Part shown: in pieces, positions 54,306 to 62,738 of the stretch | Numbering within the stretch: position 1 is the stretch's first letter | Layout of the letters: each line of letters opens with the position of its first letter | DNA from: Flammeovirgaceae bacterium BBD 1991-12 | Lineage (GTDB): Bacteria > Bacteroidota > Bacteroidia > Cytophagales > Cyclobacteriaceae | Direction: 5' to 3' | DNA length: 64,000 bases | Assembly (NCBI GenBank): GCA_001657315.1 | Contig: LYSV01000013.1 | Span: forward strand, 52,345-116,344 | Position numbers and translations under genes: made by a program | Notes under the pieces: model-generated | What the model was told of the DNA's origin: nothing | What the model saw: the letters and a program-made list of their open reading frames with translations, nothing else | The model's database searches: none

Positions 54306-54434
54306 CTAGATCCTTTCTTCCGTACCTTCCTCAGTCTCGTCAACAGGAGCTTTCGAATACGTCGGACACGTATACTGCGCACACGACGAAAGAAGGAAAA
54401 CGCCAAAGAGAATAACCAGTATAGACCTTTTCAT
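54306..54434 (-). CDS. 42-residue lipoprotein
   Basis: ATG at 54434, TAG at 54306. The product has an N-terminal MKRSILVILFGVFLLSSC, an excellent lipobox (LSSC, Cys 18), then AQYTCPTYSKAP and an acidic tail. The CAQYTCPTY run resembles tiny lipoproteins I associate with Bacteroidota (memory only). The gene is too short for usual cut-offs and overlaps a longer spurious frame of arginine-rich codons. Function unknown; envelope location. Confidence 0.72.
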   Translation of the reverse strand: MKRSILVILFGVFLLSSCAQYTCPTYSKAPVDETEEGTEERI

Positions 54435-54769
54435 AGTTGGAGATTTTAACATTGATATCGCAAAGTAGCAAAAAAAACTATATAATGTTATATAGACCAG
54501 GTTAAAAAATAGTTACGCTTTATGCTGATATGGTAACCTCAGATCACCTTACAGGCTTGCAAAAGTTGCCGAAATGTAGGGATATTTTGCAAAAACGCCA
54601 ATTTTCCAACAGTTTTAATTCTCTTTTTTATGTATTCTTACCTGTAGGTTACGGCACACCTGTCAGCTCCGGAACCATTGCCCCATAAGGACGTATTATT
54701 TTATCAACCATTGAACAGAATGCTTAATTTAAAGGTTTATTAGTCATAGTTCAACAAGAATTATTTTCC
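54435..54769. other. 335-bp divergent gap with an 18-bp palindrome
   Basis: No gene is seen. CTATATAA-TG-TTATATAG at 54478-54495 is a perfect 8-bp-arm palindrome, about 45 bp upstream of the tiny lipoprotein; it could be an operator. The promoter of the VWA gene must lie here but none is clear. Confidence 0.5.
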
Positions 54770-55867
54770 ATGTTAGGACACAGATTTACTGACTTTATTC
54801 CAGAACCAGATGAGGGAAAGTCTGATTTTGAAAAGTTACTGAATATTTTTCTTCAACTACTGGTCATCACATCGGGTGATGTGTCCGAGGCGCTGAACTG
54901 GTTGAACAATGTGGACCGGCAATATGGCCTTACAGGAGGGGAATACGGAATGGGAGATTTCATCGAAGATCTGAAGGATAAGGGGTACATTACTGATGAA
55001 AACCCGGAAGGACGTTTTGAGCTCACTGCCAAAAGCGAGCAAAGGATACGGACAAGTGCTCTGGAAGAAATTTTCGGAAAACTAAAGAAGTCGAAAAGGG
55101 GCGACCACAGAACACATTTTGGTGGACTGGGTGATGAACCCAGCACAGATAAGCGGGATTATCAGTTTGGTGACACCCTCGAGCAGATCTCCGTGACGGA
55201 CTCTCTGCGAAATGCCCAGATCAATCACGGTCTGGATAGTTTTATGATGACCGAAAACGATCTGGAGGTCATGGAAAACGAGTACAAAACCCAGACCTCT
55301 ACGGTACTCATGATCGACATTTCCCACAGTATGATCCTTTATGGTGAAGATCGCATCACCCCCGCAAAAAAAGTAGCAATGGCCCTTGCGGAGCTCATCA
55401 CCAAAAAGTACCCTAAGGATACGCTCGATATCATTGTTTTTGGCAATGATGCGTGGCAAATTGAGATCAGGGATCTCCCCTATCTGCAGGTAGGCCCCTA
55501 TCATACGAATACAGTGGCCGGCCTCGAGCTTTCACTGGATCTTTTGAGGAGGCGAAAGAATCCCAACAAACAGATCTTTATGATCACTGATGGCAAACCT
55601 ACATGCCTCAAGCAAGGCATTAAATATTATAAAAACAGCTTTGGACTGGATAGTAAAATCCTGAATCGTACGTTAAACCTTGCAAAGCAGTGCAGAAAAC
55701 TCAATATTCCGGTCACTACATTTATGATCGCCTCGGACCCGTACCTGAAAGAATTTGTGCGTGAATTCACTAAAGTAAACAATGGAAATGCGTACTATAG
55801 TAGCTTAAAAGGCCTTGGCCATTTGATCTTTGAAGATTACCGAAGGAACAGAAGAAAGAAAGTTTAA
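54770..55867 (+). CDS. VWA-domain protein
   Basis: A 365-residue cytosolic protein. The N-terminal half is helical (LNIFLQLLVITSGDVSEALN and a hairpin with the winged-helix-like RFELTAKSEQRIRTSAL). The C-terminal half is a von Willebrand A domain with MIDAS residues DISHS (about 184-188), a later Thr in the TVAGLELS area and MITDGKP. VWA proteins of this type work with MoxR-class AAA+ ATPases; the ATPase gene follows immediately (3 bp). No signal peptide. Confidence 0.88.
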   Translation: MLGHRFTDFIPEPDEGKSDFEKLLNIFLQLLVITSGDVSEALNWLNNVDRQYGLTGGEYGMGDFIEDLKDKGYITDENPEGRFELTAKSEQRIRTSALEEIFGKLKKSKRGDHRTHFGGLGDEPSTDKRDYQFGDTLEQISVTDSLRNAQINHGLDSFMMTENDLEVMENEYKTQTSTVLMIDISHSMILYGEDRITPAKKVAMALAELITKKYPKDTLDIIVFGNDAWQIEIRDLPYLQVGPYHTNTVAGLELSLDLLRRRKNPNKQIFMITDGKPTCLKQGIKYYKNSFGLDSKILNRTLNLAKQCRKLNIPVTTFMIASDPYLKEFVREFTKVNNGNAYYSSLKGLGHLIFEDYRRNRRKKV

Positions 55868-55870
55868 TTG

Positions 55871-57379
55871 ATGAGCGAAATGGATATCCGTTCGATTAAA
55901 ACCGTTGGTGAATTAACAGCATCGGGTTACAGAAGCAGATCCGTCAAGGAGGAGCTGAGAGAAAATCTCATAGACAATCTGAAGAAAAAGATAAATGTAT
56001 TTGAAGGTATCTGGGGCTATGAGGAAACCGTCATCCCGGACCTTGAACGCGCCATTCTCTCCATGCACGATATTAACCTGCTGGGACTTCGCGGACAGGC
56101 CAAAACACGTCTTGCCCGCATGATGATCAACCTGCTGGATGAATACCTCCCCGTCATAGAGGGGTCCGAGCTCAATGATGATCCCTTTCACCCAATTTCG
56201 CGGTTTGGCAGGGATCAGATAGCAGAAAAAGGTGATGACACACCCATACAATGGATACATCGTGACGAACGGTATACCGAAAAGCTGGCCACACCGGATG
56301 TGAGTATTGCGGACCTTATTGGCGACGTGGACCCGATAAAGGCAGCATCTCTGAAGTTACCTTATTCTGATGAGCGTGTGATCCATTTCGGACTGATACC
56401 CAGGTCACACCGCGGCCTGTTTGTCATCAATGAGCTCCCTGACCTTCAGGCCCGGATACAGGTGGCTCTTTTTAATATATTGCAGGAGGGCGACATCCAG
56501 ATCAGGGGGTTTAAGATCAGAATGCCTCTGGACATACAATTTGTATTTACGGCCAATCCGGAAGATTATACAAACAGAGGAAGCATTGTTACGCCGTTAA
56601 AAGACCGTATAGACAGCCAGATCATCACACATTACCCCAAGGACATCCCTACGGCAAGAAAGATCACCGAACAGGAAGCACGGGTGAAAGAGGAGCAGAA
56701 AACCATACAGGTGAGTGAGCTGGCCAAAGACCTGATAGAACAGATCGCCTTTGAGGCCAGAGACAGTGAATTTGTAGATGCCAAAAGTGGAGTTTCAGCG
56801 CGCCTTACGATCTCTGCTTATGAGAATCTCATGAGCGGAGCGGAGCGCCGGGCGCTGATGCACAATGAAGAAACCGTAACACGTGTGTCCGACCTGTACA
56901 GTGTAGTACCGTCCATTACAGGAAAGGTAGAGCTCGTTTATGAAGGTGAGCAGGAAGGGCCGGGCATAGTGGCCCACAATCTGGTTGGCAAGGCTATCCG
57001 GACGCAGTTCGTCCATTATTTCCCCGACCCGGAAAAGGTGAGGAAGCAAAAGGAGCCGAATCCGTACAAGGCCATCACTGACTGGTTCGGAAGTGAGAAG
57101 CAGGTGGACATTCTCAATGATTTCAGCAATAATGAATATCAAAATGCCCTTGTTTCCGTACCCGGTCTGGCAGACCTGGTGCAAAACCATCATCCCAAAG
57201 CAGACAAGCATATGCGGTTGTTCCTCATGGAATTTGCCTTGCATGGCCTGGCAGAATATAGTATGCTGAGCAAGCATGCGCTCTCGAAGGGACTGCAGTT
57301 TAAGGACCTGCTCAGCGGTATGTTCACCATGCCTGGTCCTGACGATGATGATTCTTTTGATACCGATGACCGATTTTAA
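55871..57379 (+). CDS. MoxR-class AAA+ ATPase
   Basis: About 502 residues from the ATG at 55871 (MSEMDIRS). Walker A is GLRGQAKTRLA (about residue 74); Walker B reads FVINELPDL, with Asn in place of Asp, which is usual in this subgroup (Mycobacterium Rv0958-like, from memory). Sensor-like FTANPEDYTNRG and ITPLKDRID are clear. Known: such ATPases act as chaperones with VWA partners for metal insertion or complex assembly. Here the VWA gene is directly upstream and an AlbA_2 gene 5 bp downstream. Confidence 0.9.
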   Translation: MSEMDIRSIKTVGELTASGYRSRSVKEELRENLIDNLKKKINVFEGIWGYEETVIPDLERAILSMHDINLLGLRGQAKTRLARMMINLLDEYLPVIEGSELNDDPFHPISRFGRDQIAEKGDDTPIQWIHRDERYTEKLATPDVSIADLIGDVDPIKAASLKLPYSDERVIHFGLIPRSHRGLFVINELPDLQARIQVALFNILQEGDIQIRGFKIRMPLDIQFVFTANPEDYTNRGSIVTPLKDRIDSQIITHYPKDIPTARKITEQEARVKEEQKTIQVSELAKDLIEQIAFEARDSEFVDAKSGVSARLTISAYENLMSGAERRALMHNEETVTRVSDLYSVVPSITGKVELVYEGEQEGPGIVAHNLVGKAIRTQFVHYFPDPEKVRKQKEPNPYKAITDWFGSEKQVDILNDFSNNEYQNALVSVPGLADLVQNHHPKADKHMRLFLMEFALHGLAEYSMLSKHALSKGLQFKDLLSGMFTMPGPDDDDSFDTDDRF

Positions 57380-57384
57380 GCCTC

Positions 57385-58035
57385 ATGGACCTGAGACGTG
57401 CACATCAACTGGTGGCACAGGGTGAGTCTGAGACCATAGAGTTTAAAAGAAAGGTGGCCCACCCTGACAAGATCGTGAAGGAGTTGGTGGCCTTTGCCAA
57501 TACCTCCGGTGGATATCTGTTCATAGGCGTAAACGATGATGGCACCATACCAGGACTGAAATTCCCTGAAGACGAGATCTATGCCCTCAATGAGGCCATT
57601 AAAAAGTATTGCAATCCCATCCCAAGATACAGGCTGGAGACTATTCCCATATCCAGCAAAAAATCCCTGGTAGTATACAATATACCTGCGGGTCAGAGAA
57701 GACTACATTACGTACGGGAAAACAGGCGGGTGAAATATGGAAATGCTTTTGTCAGAGTAGAAGACAAGAGTATCAAAGCCAGCAAGGAAGTGTGTGAAAT
57801 CATAAGACGTCGCTTCAAAAACAGGAATATAAGATTCCATTTTGGGGAGAAGGAAAAACTGCTGATGCAGCACCTGCATGAGCATGACAATATCACCCTG
57901 GACCAGTTCCGTAAGCTAGCCGAGCTGAACTACTACAAAGCCTCAAAAACACTGATTATCCTTGTTTTAGCCAATGTTTTGGCCATTGCACCCAATGATA
58001 AAGGGGACGTTTATTCCCTCAAAAATAATTATTAA
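57385..58035 (+). CDS. AlbA_2 (Schlafen-type) DNA-binding domain protein
   Basis: A 216-residue protein. Residues about 10-125 form an AlbA_2 domain (ESETIEFKRKV, LVAFANTSGGYLFIGVNDDG, YVRENRRVKYGNAFVRV). The C-terminal about 65 residues look like a winged helix (LLMQHLHEHDNITLDQFRKLAEL). Likely a nucleic-acid-binding regulator. It ends the VWA-MoxR-AlbA_2 run with a 5-bp gap and precedes PhoH. Confidence 0.85.
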   Translation: MDLRRAHQLVAQGESETIEFKRKVAHPDKIVKELVAFANTSGGYLFIGVNDDGTIPGLKFPEDEIYALNEAIKKYCNPIPRYRLETIPISSKKSLVVYNIPAGQRRLHYVRENRRVKYGNAFVRVEDKSIKASKEVCEIIRRRFKNRNIRFHFGEKEKLLMQHLHEHDNITLDQFRKLAELNYYKASKTLIILVLANVLAIAPNDKGDVYSLKNNY

Positions 58036-58074
58036 AATCTGACCTTTCTTCTTTCGGCTTTATAAGCAGTTGGT

Positions 58075-58082
58075 TAATTTTG
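58075..58082 (+). promoter_or_regulatory. -7 box of phoH-like gene (TAATTTTG)
   Basis: Exact TAnnTTTG match; predicted start about 28 bp before the ATG at 58118. No clear -33. Confidence 0.45.
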
Positions 58083-58117
58083 ACCGAATTCAGACCTATT
58101 ATTCGATTTCCGTGGGT

Positions 58118-59458
58118 ATGGCCAAAGCGCAGACTAAAGAGAAGAAGATTTTTGTTCTTGACACTTCTGTAATTATATATGAACACAACTCCATCATGAA
58201 CTTTGCAGAGCATGATGTAGGGATCCCTATTACGGTTTTGGAGGAACTGGACCAGTTCAAAAAGGGAAATGATACCAAAAATTTTGAGGCCCGGGAGTTC
58301 ACCCGCCTTATTGATCACCTTGCACACGGCAATATGCTTCAAAACTGGAATCCGCTGAATGGAAAGACCAGAGGCAATTTCAAGGTGTTGATGTATTCCA
58401 GAAGTAAGGTCGATGCCAACGAAGTGTTTGATGAGGACAAGGCAGATCATCGTATACTGAATGCAGCCTTGCAACTTCAACAGGAAGTGAGTGATAAAAA
58501 GGTGATCCTCGTGTCCAAGGATATTAACCTGCGGCTCAAGGCCAAATCGCTGGGACTGCCTGCGGAGGACTATAACACAGGCAAGGTAAAGAATGTAAAC
58601 TCATTATATACCGGCAAGGCGATCCAGGATAAAACCTCACCGGACATGATCAACCTGCTCTATGAACAGGGCTCCTGTGAGACAAAGGAGATCATGGGGC
58701 GGAAGAAACCGGTCAAGAACAGCTATTATATTTTCAAGAATGGCAAGAAGTCTATTTTAGCCTACCACAATCCATTTACCGACAGAATAGAGCATGTGGA
58801 AAAAAAATCGGTGTACGGGATAAAGCCCAGAAATGCAGAACAGACTTTCGCCATTCATGCTATAATGAACCCGGATGTGAAGCTGGTCACCATGCAGGGT
58901 GTGGCAGGTACAGGAAAAACACTTATAGCACTGGCTGCAGCATTGGAACAAAAACGCAATTTCAAGCAGATCTATCTCGCAAGGCCTATAGTGCCTTTGA
59001 GTAACAAGGACATCGGCTATTTGCCCGGTGACATTAAGTCCAAGCTTAATCCATACATGGAGCCTCTATGGGACAACCTGAAGTTTATCCAGAATCAGTT
59101 CCATGAAACGGACAAGGAGTATTCCAAGCTCACAGAAATGGTGAACCAGGAAAAGCTGGTCATTACTCCACTGGCCTATATCAGGGGGCGCAGCCTGTCC
59201 AACATTTGCTTTATTGTGGATGAGGCCCAAAATCTCACTCCTCATGAGGTAAAAACCATCATTACCCGGGCCGGGGAGAATACCAAGATCATATTCACAG
59301 GTGACATCTACCAGATAGATACTCCGTACCTTGATTCACAAAGTAACGGCCTTTCCTACCTGATCGACCGGGTGAAGGATCATGACCTCTATGCACACAT
59401 AACACTGGAAAAAGGAGAACGCTCCGAGCTGGCGAATCTGGCGAATGAGCTATTGTAA
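58118..59458 (+). CDS. PIN-PhoH family ATPase
   Basis: About 446 residues from the ATG at 58118 (MAKAQTKEKKIF); the longer TTG start is unlikely. N-terminal PIN nuclease domain (about 10-150; FVLDTSVIIYE, VLEELDQFK, DHRILNAAL). C-terminal PhoH ATPase with Walker A GVAGTGKTLIALAAA and Walker B IVDEAQNLTPHE. PhoH2-type proteins combine RNA unwinding and cleavage. It is close to the AlbA_2 gene but has its own promoter box. Confidence 0.94.
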   Translation: MAKAQTKEKKIFVLDTSVIIYEHNSIMNFAEHDVGIPITVLEELDQFKKGNDTKNFEAREFTRLIDHLAHGNMLQNWNPLNGKTRGNFKVLMYSRSKVDANEVFDEDKADHRILNAALQLQQEVSDKKVILVSKDINLRLKAKSLGLPAEDYNTGKVKNVNSLYTGKAIQDKTSPDMINLLYEQGSCETKEIMGRKKPVKNSYYIFKNGKKSILAYHNPFTDRIEHVEKKSVYGIKPRNAEQTFAIHAIMNPDVKLVTMQGVAGTGKTLIALAAALEQKRNFKQIYLARPIVPLSNKDIGYLPGDIKSKLNPYMEPLWDNLKFIQNQFHETDKEYSKLTEMVNQEKLVITPLAYIRGRSLSNICFIVDEAQNLTPHEVKTIITRAGENTKIIFTGDIYQIDTPYLDSQSNGLSYLIDRVKDHDLYAHITLEKGERSELANLANELL

Positions 59459-59597
59459 AGTGATTTCAGCCTGCTTTGCAGGGTGTAGCCGAATACCGTT
59501 GCCGCTGTCTTAGGGGTAGAAGCGATTAATCCGCCAAAAAGCCAAAGAAATAACAGATCTTTAAAAAACTGCCCACGCAGAGGCAGCTTCCAGTAAG

Positions 59598-60488
59598 CTA
59601 TATTTTCTTCAGATCCTTTGCCAAAACCTCTTTCATGGTTTCCCCAATGAGAGCAGGAGATTCCACCACATGCAATCCGCATTCTTTCATGATCTTCATT
59701 TTGGCGGCGGCAGTATCATCAGCACCACCGATAATGGCTCCGGCGTGTCCCATACGTTTACCTTTTGGCGCTGTTTGTCCTGCTATAAAGCCTACTACTG
59801 GCTTGGGATTTCCCTGTGCCTGGATCCATCGGGCAGCCTCGGCTTCATAGTTACCGCCTATCTCACCGATCATTACAATAGCGTCTGTGTCCGGGTCATT
59901 CATGAGCAATTCCACCGCCTGTTTGGTGGAAGTACCGATGATGGGATCACCTCCAATACCAATAGCCGTGGATATACCCAGACCCGCCTTTACCAACTGA
60001 TCTGCTGCTTCATATGTCAGTGTACCGGATTTTGAAACGAGCCCTACCCCGCCGGATCTGAATACAAAGCCCGGCATGATCCCTACTTTGGCCTCCCCGG
60101 GCGTGATCACTCCCGGACAGTTGGGCCCGATAAGCACCACGTCCTTGTTCTTAATATATTCTTTGGCTACTACCATGTCTTTGGTAGGTATACCTTCAGT
60201 GATCGTTATAATCACCCCTATCCCCGCATCAGCCGCTTCCATAATGGCGTCAGCCGCAAAAGGAGGAGGAACAAAAATAATAGATACATCGGCACCTACA
60301 GTTTCCACGGCCTCCAGAACAGTATTGAACACCGGTCTGTCCAAGTGGGTCTGTCCTCCCTTGCCTGGCGTTACACCACCTACTACATTCGTACCGTATT
60401 CTATCATCTGCTCGGCATGGAAAGTACCTTCTGAACCTGTAAATCCCTGCACTATTACTTTCGAATCCTTGTTGACTAAAACGCTCAT
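59598..60488 (-). CDS. sucD: Succinate--CoA ligase alpha subunit
   Basis: About 296 residues from the ATG at 60488 ([18 protein letters not shown]). It has the CoA-binding fold, [12 protein letters not shown], the NCPGV motif ([13 protein letters not shown]), and the phosphohistidine region GHAGAIIGG with GKRMGH. Forms succinyl-CoA synthetase with SucC, which is not in the window. The promoter is a textbook TTTG-N19-TATTTTTG. The gene is single, unlike the sucCD operons of Proteobacteria. Confidence 0.96.
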   Translation of the reverse strand: MSVLVNKDSKVIVQGFTGSEGTFHAEQMIEYGTNVVGGVTPGKGGQTHLDRPVFNTVLEAVETVGADVSIIFVPPPFAADAIMEAADAGIGVIITITEGIPTKDMVVAKEYIKNKDVVLIGPNCPGVITPGEAKVGIMPGFVFRSGGVGLVSKSGTLTYEAADQLVKAGLGISTAIGIGGDPIIGTSTKQAVELLMNDPDTDAIVMIGEIGGNYEAEAARWIQAQGNPKPVVGFIAGQTAPKGKRMGHAGAIIGGADDTAAAKMKIMKECGLHVVESPALIGETMKEVLAKDLKKI

Positions 60489-60512
60489 TTTCGGTGTTAT
60501 TAAAATCTGCCA

Positions 60513-60543
60513 CAAAAATAGAAGAATATGATTCATTCCCAAA
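60513..60543 (-). promoter_or_regulatory. Promoter of sucD
   Basis: Minus strand: TTTG (60540-60543), 19 bp, TATTTTTG (60513-60520). Both boxes exact. Start about 15 bp before the ATG. Confidence 0.7.
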
Positions 60544-60544
60544 G

Positions 60545-60830
60545 GACATGGAGCTTAGGGCAAAGCGCATGGGGCATGGAGCCATACCGTCAGGTTAAGA
60601 GGTTTTAAAGCCTCCCTCACCCTTTAATTCCCTGAAGGGATCCACCACACCGAGCATTGGACTGCCCCTTCAGGGTATGGGGGTGCGATGGAAGCCATTA
60701 ACCTTACGGCGATGGGGCATAGAGCCTGGAGTACGGAGTATTTTGAGACCCTGCTATACTCTATACGCCGTGCTCTGTGCTCCATGCTCCGTGGGGTGTT
60801 TCGAAATGTGTCACGAGTGTCCGATATCGT
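60545..60830. repeat. Word-repeat palindromic region upstream of sucD
   Basis: CATGGAGC occurs at 60547-60554 and 60575-60582, and its complement GCTCCATG at 60779-60786, among variants GGAGTACGGAGT and GTGCTCTGTGCTCC. Short palindromes such as CCCTGAAGGG and CCCCTTCAGGG occur between. No gene. The arrangement can fold into long hairpins; origin unknown. Confidence 0.5.
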
Positions 60831-60886
60831 AACATATTTCAAACCCATTATATCATAAGTAGTTGATTATCAGTTCTTTATTTTTT

Positions 60887-60901
60887 TGGCACATCTATTG
60901 G
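60887..60901 (+). promoter_or_regulatory. Sigma-54-like element before the candidate small RNA
   Basis: TGGCAC (60887-60892), five bases, TTGG (60898-60901). The -24 half is perfect; the -12 half has GG instead of GC. Predicted start about 60912. Confidence 0.4.
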
Positions 60902-60911
60902 CATAGAGTAG

Positions 60912-61074
60912 ACAGGTCATTTCTTCATGAACGTTGAAGAAATCCTGTCAGGAGGCAGGAAAAACTCAAAATAAATAAAAACTATACCTCTCAGATTTGC
61001 GTATTATCTTATAGGATTATATAGTTTTTTCAAGTTTAGGTTAATAAAAGGGGCAGATGGGATGTCCCTTTTTT
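60912..61074 (+). ncRNA. Candidate structured small RNA (about 160 nt)
   Basis: A complete small transcription unit in a gene-free gap, antisense to both neighbours. A sigma-54-like element precedes it. The transcript would begin with a 15-bp hairpin (60911-60927 with 60935-60949, one 2-base bulge). A second perfect 10-bp hairpin follows (AAAAACTATA 60977-60986, TATAGTTTTT 61020-61029). It ends at an intrinsic terminator (AAAGGG-GCA stem 61047-61055 with TGTCCCTTT 61063-61071, then T's). A 15-codon ORF (60927-60974) overlaps the first hairpin and might instead be a leader peptide. No known RNA family recognised. Confidence 0.45.
61047..61074 (+). terminator. Intrinsic terminator of the candidate small RNA
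   Basis: Nine-pair stem (one G-T pair) with a 7-base loop, followed by TTTTT on the plus strand. There is no plus-strand gene upstream for 1.5 kb, so it must serve an unannotated transcript. Confidence 0.65.
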
Positions 61075-61080
61075 CGTTTG

Positions 61081-61126
61081 CAGTTGAAAGTTCTATCGTT
61101 AAACAGGAACGTTGAACTTTCAACTG
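61081..61126. repeat. 13-bp perfect inverted repeat at the M16 gene 3' end
   Basis: CAGTTGAAAGTTC (61081-61093) and GAACTTTCAACTG (61114-61126) are perfect arms overlapping the stop codon region of the M16 protease gene. Probably its terminator-like hairpin; words match those at 2671-2745. Confidence 0.6.
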
Positions 61127-62358
61127 TTCCCCGGAACATAAGTCAGCTCACTCAATTCATCTTCCACAAACATTTCATCGGCCATTTCCTGCAGGTCTGT
61201 GGCGCTTACTTTTCTGATCTTGTCAAACGTAGCTTCCAGCGTGTCTACCCGGTCCAGGTCAAGGATACTTTTGGCCATCATGAGCATGAAGCTGGCGTTG
61301 TTCTCCTCAGACATGGCGAGTTGCCCCATGATCTGTTCCTTGGCTGTATGCAGTTGCAGTGTACCCAGAGGCTTGTTCTTCAATATCTGCAGTTCTTTTT
61401 TTACCATTCTGATGCTCCTCGGTAATTGCCCCGGTTCCGTTCCGAAAAATATGGCAAACAGTCCTGTGTCCGTATATGGATGATAAGTAGCATCAATGGA
61501 ATAAACAAACCCGTGTTTTTCTCTCAAGGCAAGATTAAGTCTGGAGTTCATACCAGGGCCACCCAGGATATTGCTGAGCATAAAGAAAGGCACTCGTTTT
61601 TTGTCATGAAGAGGGTATGCCTCCCGGCCTATAGCACAGTGCGCCTGCGTAAGGTCCCTTTTTACCTCTCTACGCATGGGTGTGTAGCCGATGAATGGCT
61701 TTCTGTTTACACCGGCATTTAGTTCAGGGATGTCGTGCAGGTATTTATCAGCCATCTTCAGTACCTTCCTGAAAGGGATATTCCCGACGGCACAAAAAAC
61801 GATGCGTCCTGTATTGATGTGATCCAGGATAAAGCGTTTGAAGTCCTCCCTGTGAAACGATCTTACACTTTGGGCCGTGCCTAGAATATTCATCCCCAGA
61901 GGATGGTCTCCAAATACTACGGTATCGAATTCATCCTGAATGGCATCATCCGGAGCGTCATAGTACATGGCCATTTCCTCCAGGATCACATTTCTCTCCC
62001 TTTCGATCTGCTTTTCAGGAAAAATAGATCCAAATGTGATATCAGAAAGCAGCTCAAAGGCTTTTTCAAAATGAGCTTCCAGGACAGACGCGTAAAAGGT
62101 GATCTTTTCCTTGGTTGTATAGGCATTCAGCTCTCCCCCAACGGAGTCGATCCTGTTCAGGATATGGAAAGCCTTCCGCTTTTTTGTCCCTTTAAAAGCC
62201 ATGTGCTCCCAGAAATGCGCTATTCCCTGATTTTCGTGAGATTCATCGCGGCTTCCGATATCCAGCATAAAACCACAGTGGGCTATTTTTGTGTGTGTTA
62301 CCTGTTTATGGATTACCCGTATCCCGTTGGGCAGTGTGTGTATGTTGTATTCTTTCAT
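61120..62358 (-). CDS. M16 family zinc peptidase
   Basis: Mitochondrial-processing-peptidase-like protease of about 412 residues. Start ATG 62358 (MKEYNIHTLPNG); upstream ATG/TTG codons are less likely. Inverted zinc motif HFWEH (HxxEH, about residue 49-53) with the downstream Glu in VILEEMAMYYD. Also GGELNAYTTKEKITFYA and the C-terminal M16 half (GGPGMNSRLNLALREKHGFVYS). No signal peptide, so cytosolic; degrades peptides. Stand-alone single-unit enzyme. Confidence 0.94.
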   Translation of the reverse strand: MKEYNIHTLPNGIRVIHKQVTHTKIAHCGFMLDIGSRDESHENQGIAHFWEHMAFKGTKKRKAFHILNRIDSVGGELNAYTTKEKITFYASVLEAHFEKAFELLSDITFGSIFPEKQIERERNVILEEMAMYYDAPDDAIQDEFDTVVFGDHPLGMNILGTAQSVRSFHREDFKRFILDHINTGRIVFCAVGNIPFRKVLKMADKYLHDIPELNAGVNRKPFIGYTPMRREVKRDLTQAHCAIGREAYPLHDKKRVPFFMLSNILGGPGMNSRLNLALREKHGFVYSIDATYHPYTDTGLFAIFFGTEPGQLPRSIRMVKKELQILKNKPLGTLQLHTAKEQIMGQLAMSEENNASFMLMMAKSILDLDRVDTLEATFDKIRKVSATDLQEMADEMFVEDELSELTYVPGNS

Positions 62359-62692
62359 GCTCCTCTCCATCAGCAAAGTTAGGTATTTGATGTTTTTTTG
62401 CCCAGGATTTCCAATTCATGAAAATGGACGGGCCTGTTTGCACCCGGAAAGCCTACGGGAATCACGATTACACTTCTTTCTGGTCAGGAGTCGAGGCACC
62501 ACGCTCATTCAGCTTTACTGGTTTAGTTTGAAACCCGTGAAGAGTGTGATTTTCGTCTTTTCATATACAAATACCAGTGGCGCCACGACTACAGGCGCAC
62601 GGTGATTTTCCACCTACGAACAAAAACGACCGGAAACGGGCAATGTATCTCTCTAAAAACCTCATTTAAAGACCATATCCGTTCCTTTTCAT
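62359..62692. other. Gene-free divergent gap
   Basis: No convincing gene. A 104-codon plus frame across 62291-62605 is mostly antisense to the M16 gene and lacks protein character. It must carry the M16 promoter, not clearly visible. Confidence 0.5.
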
Positions 62693-62707
62693 TGGCACAG
62701 CAATTGT
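62693..62707 (+). promoter_or_regulatory. Sigma-54-like -24/-12 element (TGGCAC-N5-TTGT)
   Basis: TGGCAC (62693-62698), AGCAA, TTGT (62704-62707). Perfect -24 half; -12 GC reads GT. Predicted start about 20 bases before the ATG at 62739. Confidence 0.45.
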
Positions 62708-62738
62708 ACAGCATTGGTTAATATTAATATAGTCGCTT

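Noticed and set aside
54170..54406. 78-codon arginine-rich minus-strand frame
   Set aside because: Overlaps the 42-residue lipoprotein ORF in another frame; the latter has a signal peptide and lipobox and explains the region better.
55871..57379. Walker B Asp to Asn change in the MoxR ATPase as a sign of inactivity
   Set aside because: The INELPDL form is, to my knowledge, standard in this MoxR subgroup, so it is not a defect.
60076..60531. 151-codon plus-strand frame inside sucD
   Set aside because: Antisense to conserved sucD motifs; no recognisable domain.
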